A DNA stretch of 64,000 bases from Chloroflexota bacterium (GTDB taxonomy: Bacteria > Chloroflexota > Anaerolineae > Aggregatilineales > Phototrophicaceae), in NCBI GenBank assembly GCA_011525385.1, contig WTGF01000059.1, positions 1-64,000 on the forward strand, read 5' to 3'. The position numbers were made by a program, and so were the translations under genes. Of the stretch, positions 8,292-16,120 are shown one piece after another; within the stretch, counting starts at the first letter, position 1; every line of letters starts with the position of its first letter. The notes below the pieces were generated by a model, which was given only the letters and a program-made list of their open reading frames with translations, made no database searches and was not told the origin of the DNA.

Positions 8292-9740
8292 CTAGCCGAT
8301 GGAACCCTCCAACTGGATCTGAATCAGTCGATTCAATTCCAGCGCGTATTCCATGGGCAGTTCTTTGACCAAGGGTTCGAGGAAACCATTGACGATCATG
8401 GCATTGGCTTCGTCTTCGCCCATGCCGCGGCTCATCAGGTAGAAGAGCTGGTCTTCCCCGACTTTGCTCACGGAGGCCTCGTGGCCCATGGTCACGTCCC
8501 GGGCGTCTATCTCGATGGTCGGATAGGTATCCGACCGGCTGAAATCATCGAGCAGCAAGGCGTCGCAGACCACATTGCTCTTGCTGTTGCGGGCCGCTTC
8601 GGCGATCTTGAGCAATCCGCGATAGCTGGCGCGCCCGCCGTCCTTGCTGATTGATTTGCTGATGATCTGGCTGGTCGTGTTGGGCGCAAGGTGGGTGATC
8701 TTGGCGCCGGCGTCCTGGTGCTGTCCCTCGCCGGCGAAGGCGATCGACAGCACTTCGCCATGCGCGTTGGGGCCGCGCAAGATCACCGCGGGATACTTCA
8801 TGGTCAGCCGACTGCCAAGATTGCCGTCGACCCACTCCATGGTGGCGTTCTTTTCGGCGACAGCCCGTTTGGTGACCAGATTGTAAACATTGTTGGACCA
8901 ATTCTGGATCGTCGTATAGCGACAGCGGCCGCCTTCCTTGACGATGATCTCGACCACGGCGCTGTGTAAGCTGTCCGAGCTATAGATTGGCGCTGTACAT
9001 CCTTCGACATAGTGCACATAAGCGCCCTCGTCGACGATGATCAGCGTACGCTCGAATTGTCCCATATTCTGGGTATTGATGCGAAAGTAGGCTTGCAGGG
9101 GCATTTCCACATGAACGCCCGGTGGCACATAGATAAAGCTGCCGCCCGACCATACTGCGGTATTCAAGGCGGCGAACTTGTTATCGTTGGATGGGATCAC
9201 CGTCGTGAAATATTCTTTCACGACATCAGGATGTTCCCGCAATCCCGAGTCCATATCGAGAAAAATGACACCCTGTTCCTCCAGGTTTTCCTGGATCTTG
9301 TGGTAGACCGATTCGCTATCGTACTGGGCGGAGACGCCATGCAAGAACTTTTGCTCGGCTTCGGGAATCCCCAGCCTGTCAAAGGTCTCTTTGATCTCCT
9401 GCGGCACTTCATCCCAATCTTGCTCGGTCTTGTCCGTGGCGCGCACGTAATAGTAGATGTCGTCGTAGTTGATGTTGTTGAGTTCCCCGCCCCATTGCGG
9501 AGTCGGCTTATCCATAAAGATATGATAGGCCTCGACACGTAGATCAGTCATCCACTGCGGCTCTTCTTTCATCGCGCTGATCTGACGAACAATCTGCTCG
9601 TTGATGCCCTTCTGGCTCTTGAAGGAATACTCAACATCGTCGTCATGGAAACCGTACTTCTCCGCGTAGGTTACGCCGACGTCCTTCAGCGCCTCTTCCT
9701 CGAAAGTGAGCTGCTTATCGCTTTTGATTACTTCAGACAT
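8292..9740 (-). CDS. sufB: Fe-S cluster assembly protein SufB
   Basis: Core scaffold subunit on which Fe-S clusters are assembled. The 482 residues match SufB throughout: [18 protein letters not shown] near the N-terminus, [18 protein letters not shown] in the middle, and [20 protein letters not shown] at the C-terminus. Cysteine in VEGCTAP and acidic/His residues of the C-terminal core are present. ATG 9740 has GAGGT upstream. It lies 24 bases downstream of sufC in the same unit. The order sufC-B-D is usual for Gram-positives, Chloroflexota and cyanobacterial relatives. Confidence 0.97.
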   Translation of the reverse strand: MSEVIKSDKQLTFEEEALKDVGVTYAEKYGFHDDDVEYSFKSQKGINEQIVRQISAMKEEPQWMTDLRVEAYHIFMDKPTPQWGGELNNINYDDIYYYVRATDKTEQDWDEVPQEIKETFDRLGIPEAEQKFLHGVSAQYDSESVYHKIQENLEEQGVIFLDMDSGLREHPDVVKEYFTTVIPSNDNKFAALNTAVWSGGSFIYVPPGVHVEMPLQAYFRINTQNMGQFERTLIIVDEGAYVHYVEGCTAPIYSSDSLHSAVVEIIVKEGGRCRYTTIQNWSNNVYNLVTKRAVAEKNATMEWVDGNLGSRLTMKYPAVILRGPNAHGEVLSIAFAGEGQHQDAGAKITHLAPNTTSQIISKSISKDGGRASYRGLLKIAEAARNSKSNVVCDALLLDDFSRSDTYPTIEIDARDVTMGHEASVSKVGEDQLFYLMSRGMGEDEANAMIVNGFLEPLVKELPMEYALELNRLIQIQLEGSIG

Positions 9741-9764
9741 GTTGCTTACCTCATTGGGCTAAGT

Positions 9765-10556
9765 TTACGCTTCGGCAGCTTGCAGCAAACTGTGCTTTTC
9801 CCGCACCCATTCGTAGCCTTTTTCTTCCAGCTCGAGCGCAAGCGCAGGTCCCCCGCTTTCCACGATACGACCATCATACAGGACATGAACGAAATCCGGC
9901 TTTATGTGATTGAGAATGCGCTGATAATGTGTGATCACCAGGGCGCCCATATCCGGACCGGTGAGCGAGTTGACCCCGTCAGCAACGATTCGCAGGGCAT
10001 CAATATCCAGGCCGGAATCGGTCTCGTCAAGCACGGCGATCCGGGGTTCCAGCACAGCCATCTGCAAGATCTCCGCGCGTTTCTTTTCTCCGCCGCTAAA
10101 TCCTTCGTTGAGGTAGCGGCCGGCGAAGGACTGATCAATCTCCAAGGCGCTCATCTTTTGGCGCATCATACGCGCGAATTGCGGGATCGGGATGCCTTTG
10201 CTTTCGGGATCTTCCGCCTTCAAGCGCGCGTTTATGGCATGGCGCAAGAAGTTGCCGAGCGTCACACCGGGTATCGCCACCGGGTATTGAAAGGCCAGAA
10301 ACAAGCCAGCGCGGCTGCGTTCGTCGGCTTCCATCTCTAAGAGATCTTCGCCATCGAGCAGTATTTGCCCCTCGCGCACAATATAGGCGGGATTACCCAT
10401 CAAAACGTTGGCCAGCGTACTTTTGCCGGAGCCGTTTGGTCCCATCAGCGCATGGACTTCGCCCTGCCTTATCGTCAGGTTGACCCCATTCAAGATCAGA
10501 TCGTCTTCCGCGTCCACGCTCGCATGGAGGTTGCGTATTTCCAACGTCGCTACCAT
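9765..10556 (-). CDS. sufC: Fe-S cluster assembly ATPase SufC
   Basis: Cytoplasmic ABC-type ATPase of the SufBC2D complex. Walker A is GPNGSGKST (about residue 37), the ABC signature is [17 protein letters not shown], and Walker B is [13 protein letters not shown], the typical SufC form with D-S-G-L-D. An in-frame GTG lies at 10577, but ATG 10556 ([10 protein letters not shown]) is the usual N-terminus; AGGAG lies about 11 bases upstream. First gene of the operon, with a strong promoter and a palindromic operator just upstream. Confidence 0.96.
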   Translation of the reverse strand: MVATLEIRNLHASVDAEDDLILNGVNLTIRQGEVHALMGPNGSGKSTLANVLMGNPAYIVREGQILLDGEDLLEMEADERSRAGLFLAFQYPVAIPGVTLGNFLRHAINARLKAEDPESKGIPIPQFARMMRQKMSALEIDQSFAGRYLNEGFSGGEKKRAEILQMAVLEPRIAVLDETDSGLDIDALRIVADGVNSLTGPDMGALVITHYQRILNHIKPDFVHVLYDGRIVESGGPALALELEEKGYEWVREKHSLLQAAEA

Positions 10557-10588
10557 TGCTGGCAAATCTCCTCTCACTGTAGTTTAAT

Positions 10589-10615
10589 GTCGGTTAAATT
10601 TACTCTATAACCGAC
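10589..10615. promoter_or_regulatory. Palindromic operator in suf leader
   Basis: A perfect 8-bp inverted repeat, GTCGGTTA (10589-10596) and TAACCGAC (10608-10615), with an 11-base AT-rich centre. It starts about 8 bases downstream of the predicted sufC transcription start, the position of a repressor site. The core TCGGT/ACCGA recurs at the tpx promoter. The binding protein is unknown; an Rrf2/SufR-type repressor or a Fur/PerR-type protein are guesses. Confidence 0.6.
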
Positions 10616-10629
10616 TCGAACTTGTTCGC

Positions 10630-10658
10630 AGTATAGCAGCGCCCTGTTATCATGTCAA
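10630..10658 (-). promoter_or_regulatory. Sigma-70 promoter of sufCBD
   Basis: On the minus strand a perfect -35 TTGACA (10658-10653) and a 17-base spacer precede TATACT (10635-10630), one base from consensus. The predicted start is near 10623. It lies in the 370-base gap between divergent sufC and the SufT-like gene, which otherwise holds only the operator and the ATCAGGTC repeats. Confidence 0.85.
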
Positions 10659-10727
10659 TGCGATAGAAGCTGCGCTGGATGTGATCAATGCTTTACTGAC
10701 TGGTGAACGAGACAGTCCGCTAATGAT

Positions 10728-10777
10728 ATCAGGTCAATAATGGAATCAGGTCAGAATTATCAGATTCCGACCTGATT
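10728..10777. promoter_or_regulatory. Repeated ATCAGGTC motif upstream of SufT-like gene
   Basis: ATCAGGTCA occurs directly repeated at 10728-10736 and 10745-10753 (17-base period), with an inverted copy GACCTGATT at 10769-10777. A second, nested GGAATC/GATTCC pair (10742-10747, 10763-10768) lets 10742-10777 form alternative hairpins. It is about 150 bases upstream of the SufT-like start. A protein-binding site or RNA hairpin; function unknown. Confidence 0.45.
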
Positions 10778-10926
10778 GACAACCAGGGGACGCTGTACTA
10801 TGCTAGGTTCGTTGAGCGCAGGATTCATTTGCAGGGCGGGTTTTCCAAGCATACACAACTAGAGATGTCTGGACGAATTAGCGGTCATTCGAGAACTTAT
10901 TGTCGCAATGTACAGGGGGCAAAACC

Positions 10927-11232
10927 ATGCAGGAAACGGTTGATAAGGAAGCCGGACTTTACGAAGCCTTGCGATCCGTCATTGATCCGGAAATCGGCAT
11001 GAACATCATCGAGCTGGGTCTTGTCCGCGGTGTCGACATAGAAGAGGAGCGCGCGCATGTCAACATGATCATGACAACGCCGTTTTGCCCATATGCGCCT
11101 CAATTGTTGGAGCAAACGCGCCGCACGGCGCAAGATTTCTTGGGCGTGCCAACGACCATCGAAATGGGTATGGAGATGTGGGACCCCAGCATGATGGAAG
11201 AGGGCGCGGCAAGCGACTGGGGCTTGTTCTGA
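10927..11232 (+). CDS. MIP18/DUF59 family Fe-S assembly factor (SufT-like)
   Basis: A small single-domain (about 101 residues) MIP18-type protein. The family helps Fe-S cluster maturation, carriage or repair. The family opening LYEALRSVIDPEIGMNIIELGL and the conserved cysteine in MTTPFCPYAPQL are present. It is divergent from sufCBD, which supports a Fe-S role. ATG 10927 follows CAGGGGGC (RBS); an in-frame TTG at 10900 is less likely. It is fused to no other domain. The name SufT would fit by context, but the family is broad, so no symbol is given. Confidence 0.88.
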   Translation: MQETVDKEAGLYEALRSVIDPEIGMNIIELGLVRGVDIEEERAHVNMIMTTPFCPYAPQLLEQTRRTAQDFLGVPTTIEMGMEMWDPSMMEEGAASDWGLF

Positions 11233-11278
11233 GCTTGCTGCGCCTCAGCCGAAAGAGAATCCCGCAATCATGCAGCGA

Positions 11279-13435
11279 CTACGGTCTATTCCTCCGTATC
11301 CATTGCAAGGGATCTATATAGTGCCTGATCAACATGTCGTAGTTGAGCTTGGGCCAGTTCCCGGGACGATTCTCGAACATGGTAGTCGGGCTGAGATCAA
11401 AATGTAAGTGAGGCACAAAGCGCCCGAAGGCATCGCCAACCTCGCAGATCCGTTCCCCACGCGCAACCCTCTGGCCCACTACCACTCGCATATTCTGCAC
11501 GTGCGCATAGCGGCTGTATATCACCGCCCCGCCGGGTTGGTGCAATGGATCGTGCTTGATTACGATCAGATTCCCCCAAATACTTAATCGTGCTGCAAAT
11601 GTGACGACGCCGCTAGCGCAAGAATAAATCGACATTCCCTTGTCTGCATACGGGCGACCGAAATTCAAGTCGGCGCCGGTGTGATATGCTTCACTGGGCG
11701 TGCCGATGAAATACAGCTTGCCAAAGGGAGAGGCATCCCGCCAACCGCGGGGCCAAACATCGGAGCCGTTGCGCTGTTCGCTGGTGCCAATGGGCGAGTC
11801 GTACCCATCGGCGACATATACGCCGTTGACTACGCTAGGTCTGTCTCCACCGCCGGATGGTGGCTGGGAAGGCTGATTGTCGGGATCCGGGGCGGGCGTA
11901 TAGCCCGGCGGTGTTGAAACAATTCGGCGGAAACGCACGGCATCAAAAGCGATCGATTTGCCCTCCTCACCGGTCACATCATTCAAGAAGACACGCCCGG
12001 CATTGGGCATGCGGCGATCCAGATCAAAAATGCCCAGGGGCACCCAAGTATTGCGGTTGATATGCTGGTTGATGTCTATAACGACTTCGGTGTCGGTACC
12101 GACGATGCCGTGCACTTTGTAACGCGCGCGCGTTGTAGTTGAATACCGGCTGGGAATGAAAGCGGAAATCTCGTAGAGCCCGGACTGTGGCAGATCGTCC
12201 CGCCATTCCACCCAGACTTTGCTCGTCCGGACTTCGGTAGTCGTATGCAGGTAGTCCCAGCCCCAAGTATTTTGCCGCACATTGAATTCGGGCTGTCCGG
12301 TATAGGTGCCACTGCGAAATCCCTGACCAGCGGGCAAAATAGTGACCTCATCCGTGAAGTTCTCAATGTTTTCGAGGCTCGTGTCCGCTGGGGACTTTGT
12401 CAGTTCAATTGTCGTATTGATCGCCGTCCAGTGAGAAATCACACCGTAACGCCACCAACTCAATCCCTTTGCGCCGTGCTGTTGTGTCGCAAGCGTATGT
12501 GCCTCCGTTTGTTCCTGAACGGGCGCCGTGCCCTGCAAAGCCGGGATTATCGGTTTGCCGTATCCGCCCCAGGCGGCATACATATCGCTTAGCGTGTTTT
12601 CGACTGACCTGCGAAAGGTCGTCCAATAAGTCTGTGGATGTACACTATCGACAAAGGGACTCCAGGCGTCGGGAAAAATCGCCGCCTTGTTGTGCTGGCG
12701 CGGATCAATGCTTATGCCGATATGAAAGTTCGTGCCCAGCCCGCGTCGAAGCGCGAGCATGAAGGGACGCACACCCGCTTCCCCGCCCTGCCAGTAGCCC
12801 GGCGGCTGCTCAATATCCAGAACCAGCGAATGGACACCAGGGCGCTCGCAAGCCTCGATTAGAATGGCGCTTTCCGCGTCCGGATCCAGGCCATGAGGTA
12901 CGCACCAGGCATGAAACTCGAGTCCGGCATTTTGACAGGCGCTTACCCAGGTATCGATGGCGCTCGCGCCTGATATGGCGAGGTCGCTGCTATCGAACTC
13001 GCCCATCCAGTCGCTGCCCTCGGTGATTTTGACCCAGATTTGGTTCACATTTGGCGCGCGAGACTTGATGTTGCTGAGCAGTTGTTCGATTGAATCCTCG
13101 GGAATGGCTGTCCCCTTCCAATGCCAAACCGCGACTTTGCCATCATATGGTGTCGGTGGATGTGGAGATGGCGCTGCTCCAATCGCGGGAATGAATTCGA
13201 TATAGCCGGCATAGACCCACCCGCGCAAACCCGCTTTTTCCACCCAGACCCAATTTCCCGGCGTTTTCGTATCCGGATAGTAGACGATCAGCGCATTGTC
13301 CATCAGATCTCCAACATCCTGATAGTTAATGCCGGGACCGCGGCGGACGTTGCTGTATGCGGACTTGGTATTGGCGATTGCGACAACCGGATTGCCCGGC
13401 TGGGCGGGTTTTGGCAAGGATGCAGTACTGGACAT
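11279..13435 (-). CDS. Multidomain M23 metallopeptidase with SH3, TIM-barrel-like and golvesin-like domains
   Basis: 718 residues in four parts. SH3b-like domain at about 20-90 (SNVRRGPGINYQDVGDL). Glycosidase-like barrel at about 95-345 with VLDIEQPPGYW and HPQTYW, resembling a GH25/GH-like fold. Golvesin/xanthan-lyase-type beta domain at about 360-505. Pro/Gly-rich linker, then the M23 peptidase at about 560-715 with zinc ligands in YHTGAD and PHLHFD. The predicted role is cleaving or binding cell-wall glycopeptide. No signal peptide or lipobox is visible at the N-terminus, which is odd for a wall enzyme. ATG 13435 has AGGGGAG at good spacing. Confidence 0.85.
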   Translation of the reverse strand: MSSTASLPKPAQPGNPVVAIANTKSAYSNVRRGPGINYQDVGDLMDNALIVYYPDTKTPGNWVWVEKAGLRGWVYAGYIEFIPAIGAAPSPHPPTPYDGKVAVWHWKGTAIPEDSIEQLLSNIKSRAPNVNQIWVKITEGSDWMGEFDSSDLAISGASAIDTWVSACQNAGLEFHAWCVPHGLDPDAESAILIEACERPGVHSLVLDIEQPPGYWQGGEAGVRPFMLALRRGLGTNFHIGISIDPRQHNKAAIFPDAWSPFVDSVHPQTYWTTFRRSVENTLSDMYAAWGGYGKPIIPALQGTAPVQEQTEAHTLATQQHGAKGLSWWRYGVISHWTAINTTIELTKSPADTSLENIENFTDEVTILPAGQGFRSGTYTGQPEFNVRQNTWGWDYLHTTTEVRTSKVWVEWRDDLPQSGLYEISAFIPSRYSTTTRARYKVHGIVGTDTEVVIDINQHINRNTWVPLGIFDLDRRMPNAGRVFLNDVTGEEGKSIAFDAVRFRRIVSTPPGYTPAPDPDNQPSQPPSGGGDRPSVVNGVYVADGYDSPIGTSEQRNGSDVWPRGWRDASPFGKLYFIGTPSEAYHTGADLNFGRPYADKGMSIYSCASGVVTFAARLSIWGNLIVIKHDPLHQPGGAVIYSRYAHVQNMRVVVGQRVARGERICEVGDAFGRFVPHLHFDLSPTTMFENRPGNWPKLNYDMLIRHYIDPLQWIRRNRP

Positions 13436-13623
13436 GCAGCGCTCCCCTGGCAGTTGATGGCTTTGTCTTCAAGGCTCCAATGTATAGCTATCGATAATGG
13501 GCGAATCTCGCGAAACTCGCAAGCCAAGACGCGCATGAATCGGCTGCGGACATGGGCGGATCCAGTCGCTTGACCCCGCATGCAAGACGCGGAAACGGCA
13601 TGTGAAATCGGTCAAAAGGAATG

Positions 13624-13653
13624 GGTGTCAGCGACGGAAGAGTCGCTGACACC
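13624..13653 (-). terminator. Perfect 12-bp hairpin downstream of aminopeptidase gene
   Basis: GGTGTCAGCGAC (13624-13635) pairs perfectly with GTCGCTGACACC (13642-13653) across a 6-base loop. It lies 24 bases past the M29 aminopeptidase stop on the minus strand and is followed only by a weak ATTCCTTTT. It probably marks the 3' end of that mRNA as a terminator or stabiliser, although its T-run is poor. Confidence 0.55.
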
Positions 13654-13677
13654 GGTCTCCACAGGCTATTTGAGGGA

Positions 13678-14781
13678 CTAAATCGTGAAGGCGCCGTTCT
13701 CGTAGAAGAGTTCGCCATCGACTTTGATCGCGCTATCGCTCCGCATGTCGCAAATCATATCCCAATGGACGGCGCTGGTATTGCGGCTGCCCGTCTCCGG
13801 GTAGCCCATGCCGATCGCCATATGAACAGTACCGCCGATCTTCTCGTCATAGAGAACGCTGCCGGTAAAGCGGTCGATCCCGAAATTGGTGCCGATTGCG
13901 AATTCGCCCAGGTAGCGCGCGCCGTCGTCGGTGTTTAACTGGGCGTGAAGCAGATCTTCATTCATCTCGGCTGACGCTCTGGTTACCTTGCCGTCAGCGA
14001 AGGTCAACTCAATGCCGCTAACCGCTCGACCACTGACAATCGCCGGATAGCTAAAGCGCACCCAACCGTTGACACTGTTTTCAACAGGACCAGTGAAAAT
14101 CTCGCCGCTGGGCATATTGCGCTTGCCGTCGCTATTGATAAAGCGCCGGCCTTCAATACTCAATTCAAGTTCGATGTTCGGCCCATTCAACTGAATATGT
14201 TTCTTGCCGTCCAAGTAATCGACCTTGTGCTGCTGCATTGCGCTTAACTTGCGCCACTCTCCCGCTGGGTCCTCATGATCGCAGAAGCAAGCTCGATAGA
14301 CGAAGTCTTCATATTCTTCGAAGCTCATATTGGCTTCCTGGGCCGATGCCTGGGTCGGAAAGAGCGTTCCCACCCAACGGAATTCTCCCTGCGCGGATCG
14401 CCGCAATCTTGTTTGAAGTATCTCGCTTTGGGCAGCGCGCTGCATCTGCAGTCGCTTCGCATCAATGTCCGTCATCGCTCGCGTATTTTCTTCCGCCACC
14501 GCCCGGATGTATACATCCGCTTCATCAACATACAACTGCATGCGCGGATCTATCCACTGTATCTGATCGTCGTTGGCAACCCGCAACAAATAGCGCTGCA
14601 TCTGATCGTCCTCGACAAAGAGGCTGGGGAAGCCGCCAGCGTCGATCACCGCTTCATAGATATCGCGCAAAATCGGCAAGGATCCAAAGTTGCCAAGTAT
14701 CCCTACCCAATCTCCCGGCCGCACCTGGGTTGAGTATTCAACCAGCAAGCGCGCCAATTTTCGACGTCTTGTATCGCTCAT
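13678..14781 (-). CDS. M29-family aminopeptidase
   Basis: Cytoplasmic metallo-aminopeptidase of the AmpS/PepS/aminopeptidase T family, which removes N-terminal residues from peptides. The 367 residues fit the family. Dinuclear metal ligands are recognisable in the C-terminal half: MPSGEIFTGP, YLGEFAIGTN, GGTVHMAIG and SAVHWDMICD. The N-terminal domain opens with the usual LARLLVEYSTQVRPGDWV. ATG 14781. It lies 26 bases downstream of tpx in the same direction and may be co-transcribed with it. No oddity seen. Confidence 0.93.
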   Translation of the reverse strand: MSDTRRRKLARLLVEYSTQVRPGDWVGILGNFGSLPILRDIYEAVIDAGGFPSLFVEDDQMQRYLLRVANDDQIQWIDPRMQLYVDEADVYIRAVAEENTRAMTDIDAKRLQMQRAAQSEILQTRLRRSAQGEFRWVGTLFPTQASAQEANMSFEEYEDFVYRACFCDHEDPAGEWRKLSAMQQHKVDYLDGKKHIQLNGPNIELELSIEGRRFINSDGKRNMPSGEIFTGPVENSVNGWVRFSYPAIVSGRAVSGIELTFADGKVTRASAEMNEDLLHAQLNTDDGARYLGEFAIGTNFGIDRFTGSVLYDEKIGGTVHMAIGMGYPETGSRNTSAVHWDMICDMRSDSAIKVDGELFYENGAFTI

Positions 14782-14807
14782 GGTTTGTCCAATATTTTGG
14801 CGCCGAC

Positions 14808-15320
14808 CTAGCCGGAAGCCAACTCGCGCGCCTTCGCCAGGGCAGCGTCGTAATCAACTTCGTCGCCAATGACGTCGACGTATTCCGCGTGCTGCAAGAC
14901 GTTGCTTTGATCGATCACGAATACCGCGCGCTGACAGATGCGCCATTCCGTATCGTGGACGCCATAGTCATCGGCAAACTTCATGTCCCGCTGCGTTGAT
15001 AGCGTCTCCGTGTTTTCGATGCCTTCCGCACTGCAGAAGCGGCCCAGCGCGAAGGGCATATCCGCGCTCACGGTCAAGACAACTGTGTTGTTCAGGGCCG
15101 CCGCTTCTTCGTTGAAACGCCGGGTCTGGACGGAACAAACGCCAGTGTCGATGGATGGAATCACACTTATGATCTTGACCTGATCGCCATAGTCGGCGAG
15201 AGACTTCGCACTCAGGTCGTTGGCGATCAGGTTAAAGTCCGGCGCGCCTGTTCCAGCTTGAAGCATCTCATTTTGAACATGATGTTCGCTGTCTCCAACC
15301 ATCAATCCTTTGCGTGCCAT
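14808..15320 (-). CDS. tpx: Thiol peroxidase
   Basis: Atypical 2-Cys peroxiredoxin that reduces peroxides with thioredoxin. The peroxidatic cysteine is in PSIDTGVCSVQTRRFNEEA and the resolving cysteine in GRFCSAEGIENTETLS, both diagnostic of Tpx. At 170 residues it is the usual length. ATG 15320 is preceded by AAAGGAG at ideal spacing. The promoter just upstream overlaps two palindromes, so peroxide- or redox-responsive control is likely. Divergent from the DM13 gene. Confidence 0.97.
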   Translation of the reverse strand: MARKGLMVGDSEHHVQNEMLQAGTGAPDFNLIANDLSAKSLADYGDQVKIISVIPSIDTGVCSVQTRRFNEEAAALNNTVVLTVSADMPFALGRFCSAEGIENTETLSTQRDMKFADDYGVHDTEWRICQRAVFVIDQSNVLQHAEYVDVIGDEVDYDAALAKARELASG

Positions 15321-15361
15321 TTCTTTTGCTCCTTTGTTCTGCTAATGTGATATTTACTTTG

Positions 15362-15392
15362 TATCGGTTATTATGAGAATTATAGACCGATA
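15362..15392. promoter_or_regulatory. Palindrome overlapping tpx -10 region
   Basis: TATCGGT (15362-15368) and ACCGATA (15386-15392) form a perfect 7-bp inverted repeat that spans the tpx -10 box. The core TCGGT/ACCGA matches the suf operator, with a spacer two bases longer between half-sites. A second palindrome, GTATCA-AGG-TGATAC (15400-15414), covers the -35 region. Confidence 0.6.
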
Positions 15393-15406
15393 GTCATCTG
15401 TATCAA
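15379..15406 (-). promoter_or_regulatory. Sigma-70 promoter of tpx
   Basis: On the minus strand TTGATA (15406-15401) and a 16-base spacer precede a consensus TATAAT (15384-15379), about 59 bases before the tpx start. Both boxes lie inside palindromes, so a bound regulator would block polymerase. Confidence 0.8.
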
Positions 15407-15458
15407 GGTGATACCATAGTCACTATTGTTTTCGCGTAAGCTAAGGGGGGGAATCTAC

Positions 15459-16097
15459 ATGAGAAAGAATCGGGCCATCATCGGTATAGCCGTGATCATC
15501 GTTGTTATCGCGGGTCTGGTTATTACCAAACCGTGGCTCTACTTCGTAACGAACGAAGTAGACGAGGCTTTCCCCGGATTGACCACCGAACAGCGCGATG
15601 CCGTACGCAACATGCCCGAAGAAGAAAAGGACGCGCTCGTGGCCATGGCGAAGGAGAACGAGGATATGGCGAAAGAAGTCGCCATCGCGCAGACCGGGGC
15701 TGATGTCGTCGTGCCGCAAGAGCAGCAAGCGATGCCGACCGATATGCCGGCCGAGCCGCTGGTACATTCATCGGGCTCCTTCATCGACATTGATCCCATC
15801 CACGGTGCTGTGGGTACGGCCACGATCTACGAATTGCCCGACGGTGATCGTGTCTTGCGATTTGAGGACTTTCGCTCCAAGAATGGCCCGGATCTGCATG
15901 TCTATCTGTCAACCGAGATCCCGACGAGCACCTTTGCCGGTCTGGGCGCCAATGAAATACACCTTGGCGCTCTAAAGGGTAACGTAGGCAACCAAAACTA
16001 CGAGATTCCAACGGAAGTCGATTTAAGCCAGTATCGGAGCGTGGTGATATATTGCAGGCCATTTCACGTTATCTTCAGCTCGGCAGCGCTGTCGTAA
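15459..16097 (+). CDS. Membrane-anchored DM13 domain protein
   Basis: Residues 6-27 form one hydrophobic N-terminal segment, an uncleaved anchor or signal. Residues 30-105 are an acidic, Met/Glu-rich helical linker. Residues 110-211 are a DM13 domain: GSFIDIDPIHGAVGTATIYE, then SKNGPDLHVYLS and VIYCRPFHVIFSSAAL. DM13 domains are proposed to be redox or electron-transfer modules built around a conserved Cys, here in VIYCRPF. The extracytoplasmic domain beside thiol peroxidase fits a redox role, but that is inference. ATG 15459 has AAGGGGGGG upstream and beats the TTG/ATG options at 15426. Confidence 0.87.
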   Translation: MRKNRAIIGIAVIIVVIAGLVITKPWLYFVTNEVDEAFPGLTTEQRDAVRNMPEEEKDALVAMAKENEDMAKEVAIAQTGADVVVPQEQQAMPTDMPAEPLVHSSGSFIDIDPIHGAVGTATIYELPDGDRVLRFEDFRSKNGPDLHVYLSTEIPTSTFAGLGANEIHLGALKGNVGNQNYEIPTEVDLSQYRSVVIYCRPFHVIFSSAALS

Positions 16098-16120
16098 TTC
16101 GCTGGCGAAGGGGGGCGAAA

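Noticed and set aside
14238-14999. 253-residue plus-strand frame over the M29 and tpx genes
   Set aside because: Antisense of two conserved enzymes, Arg/Pro/Ser-rich, no motif.
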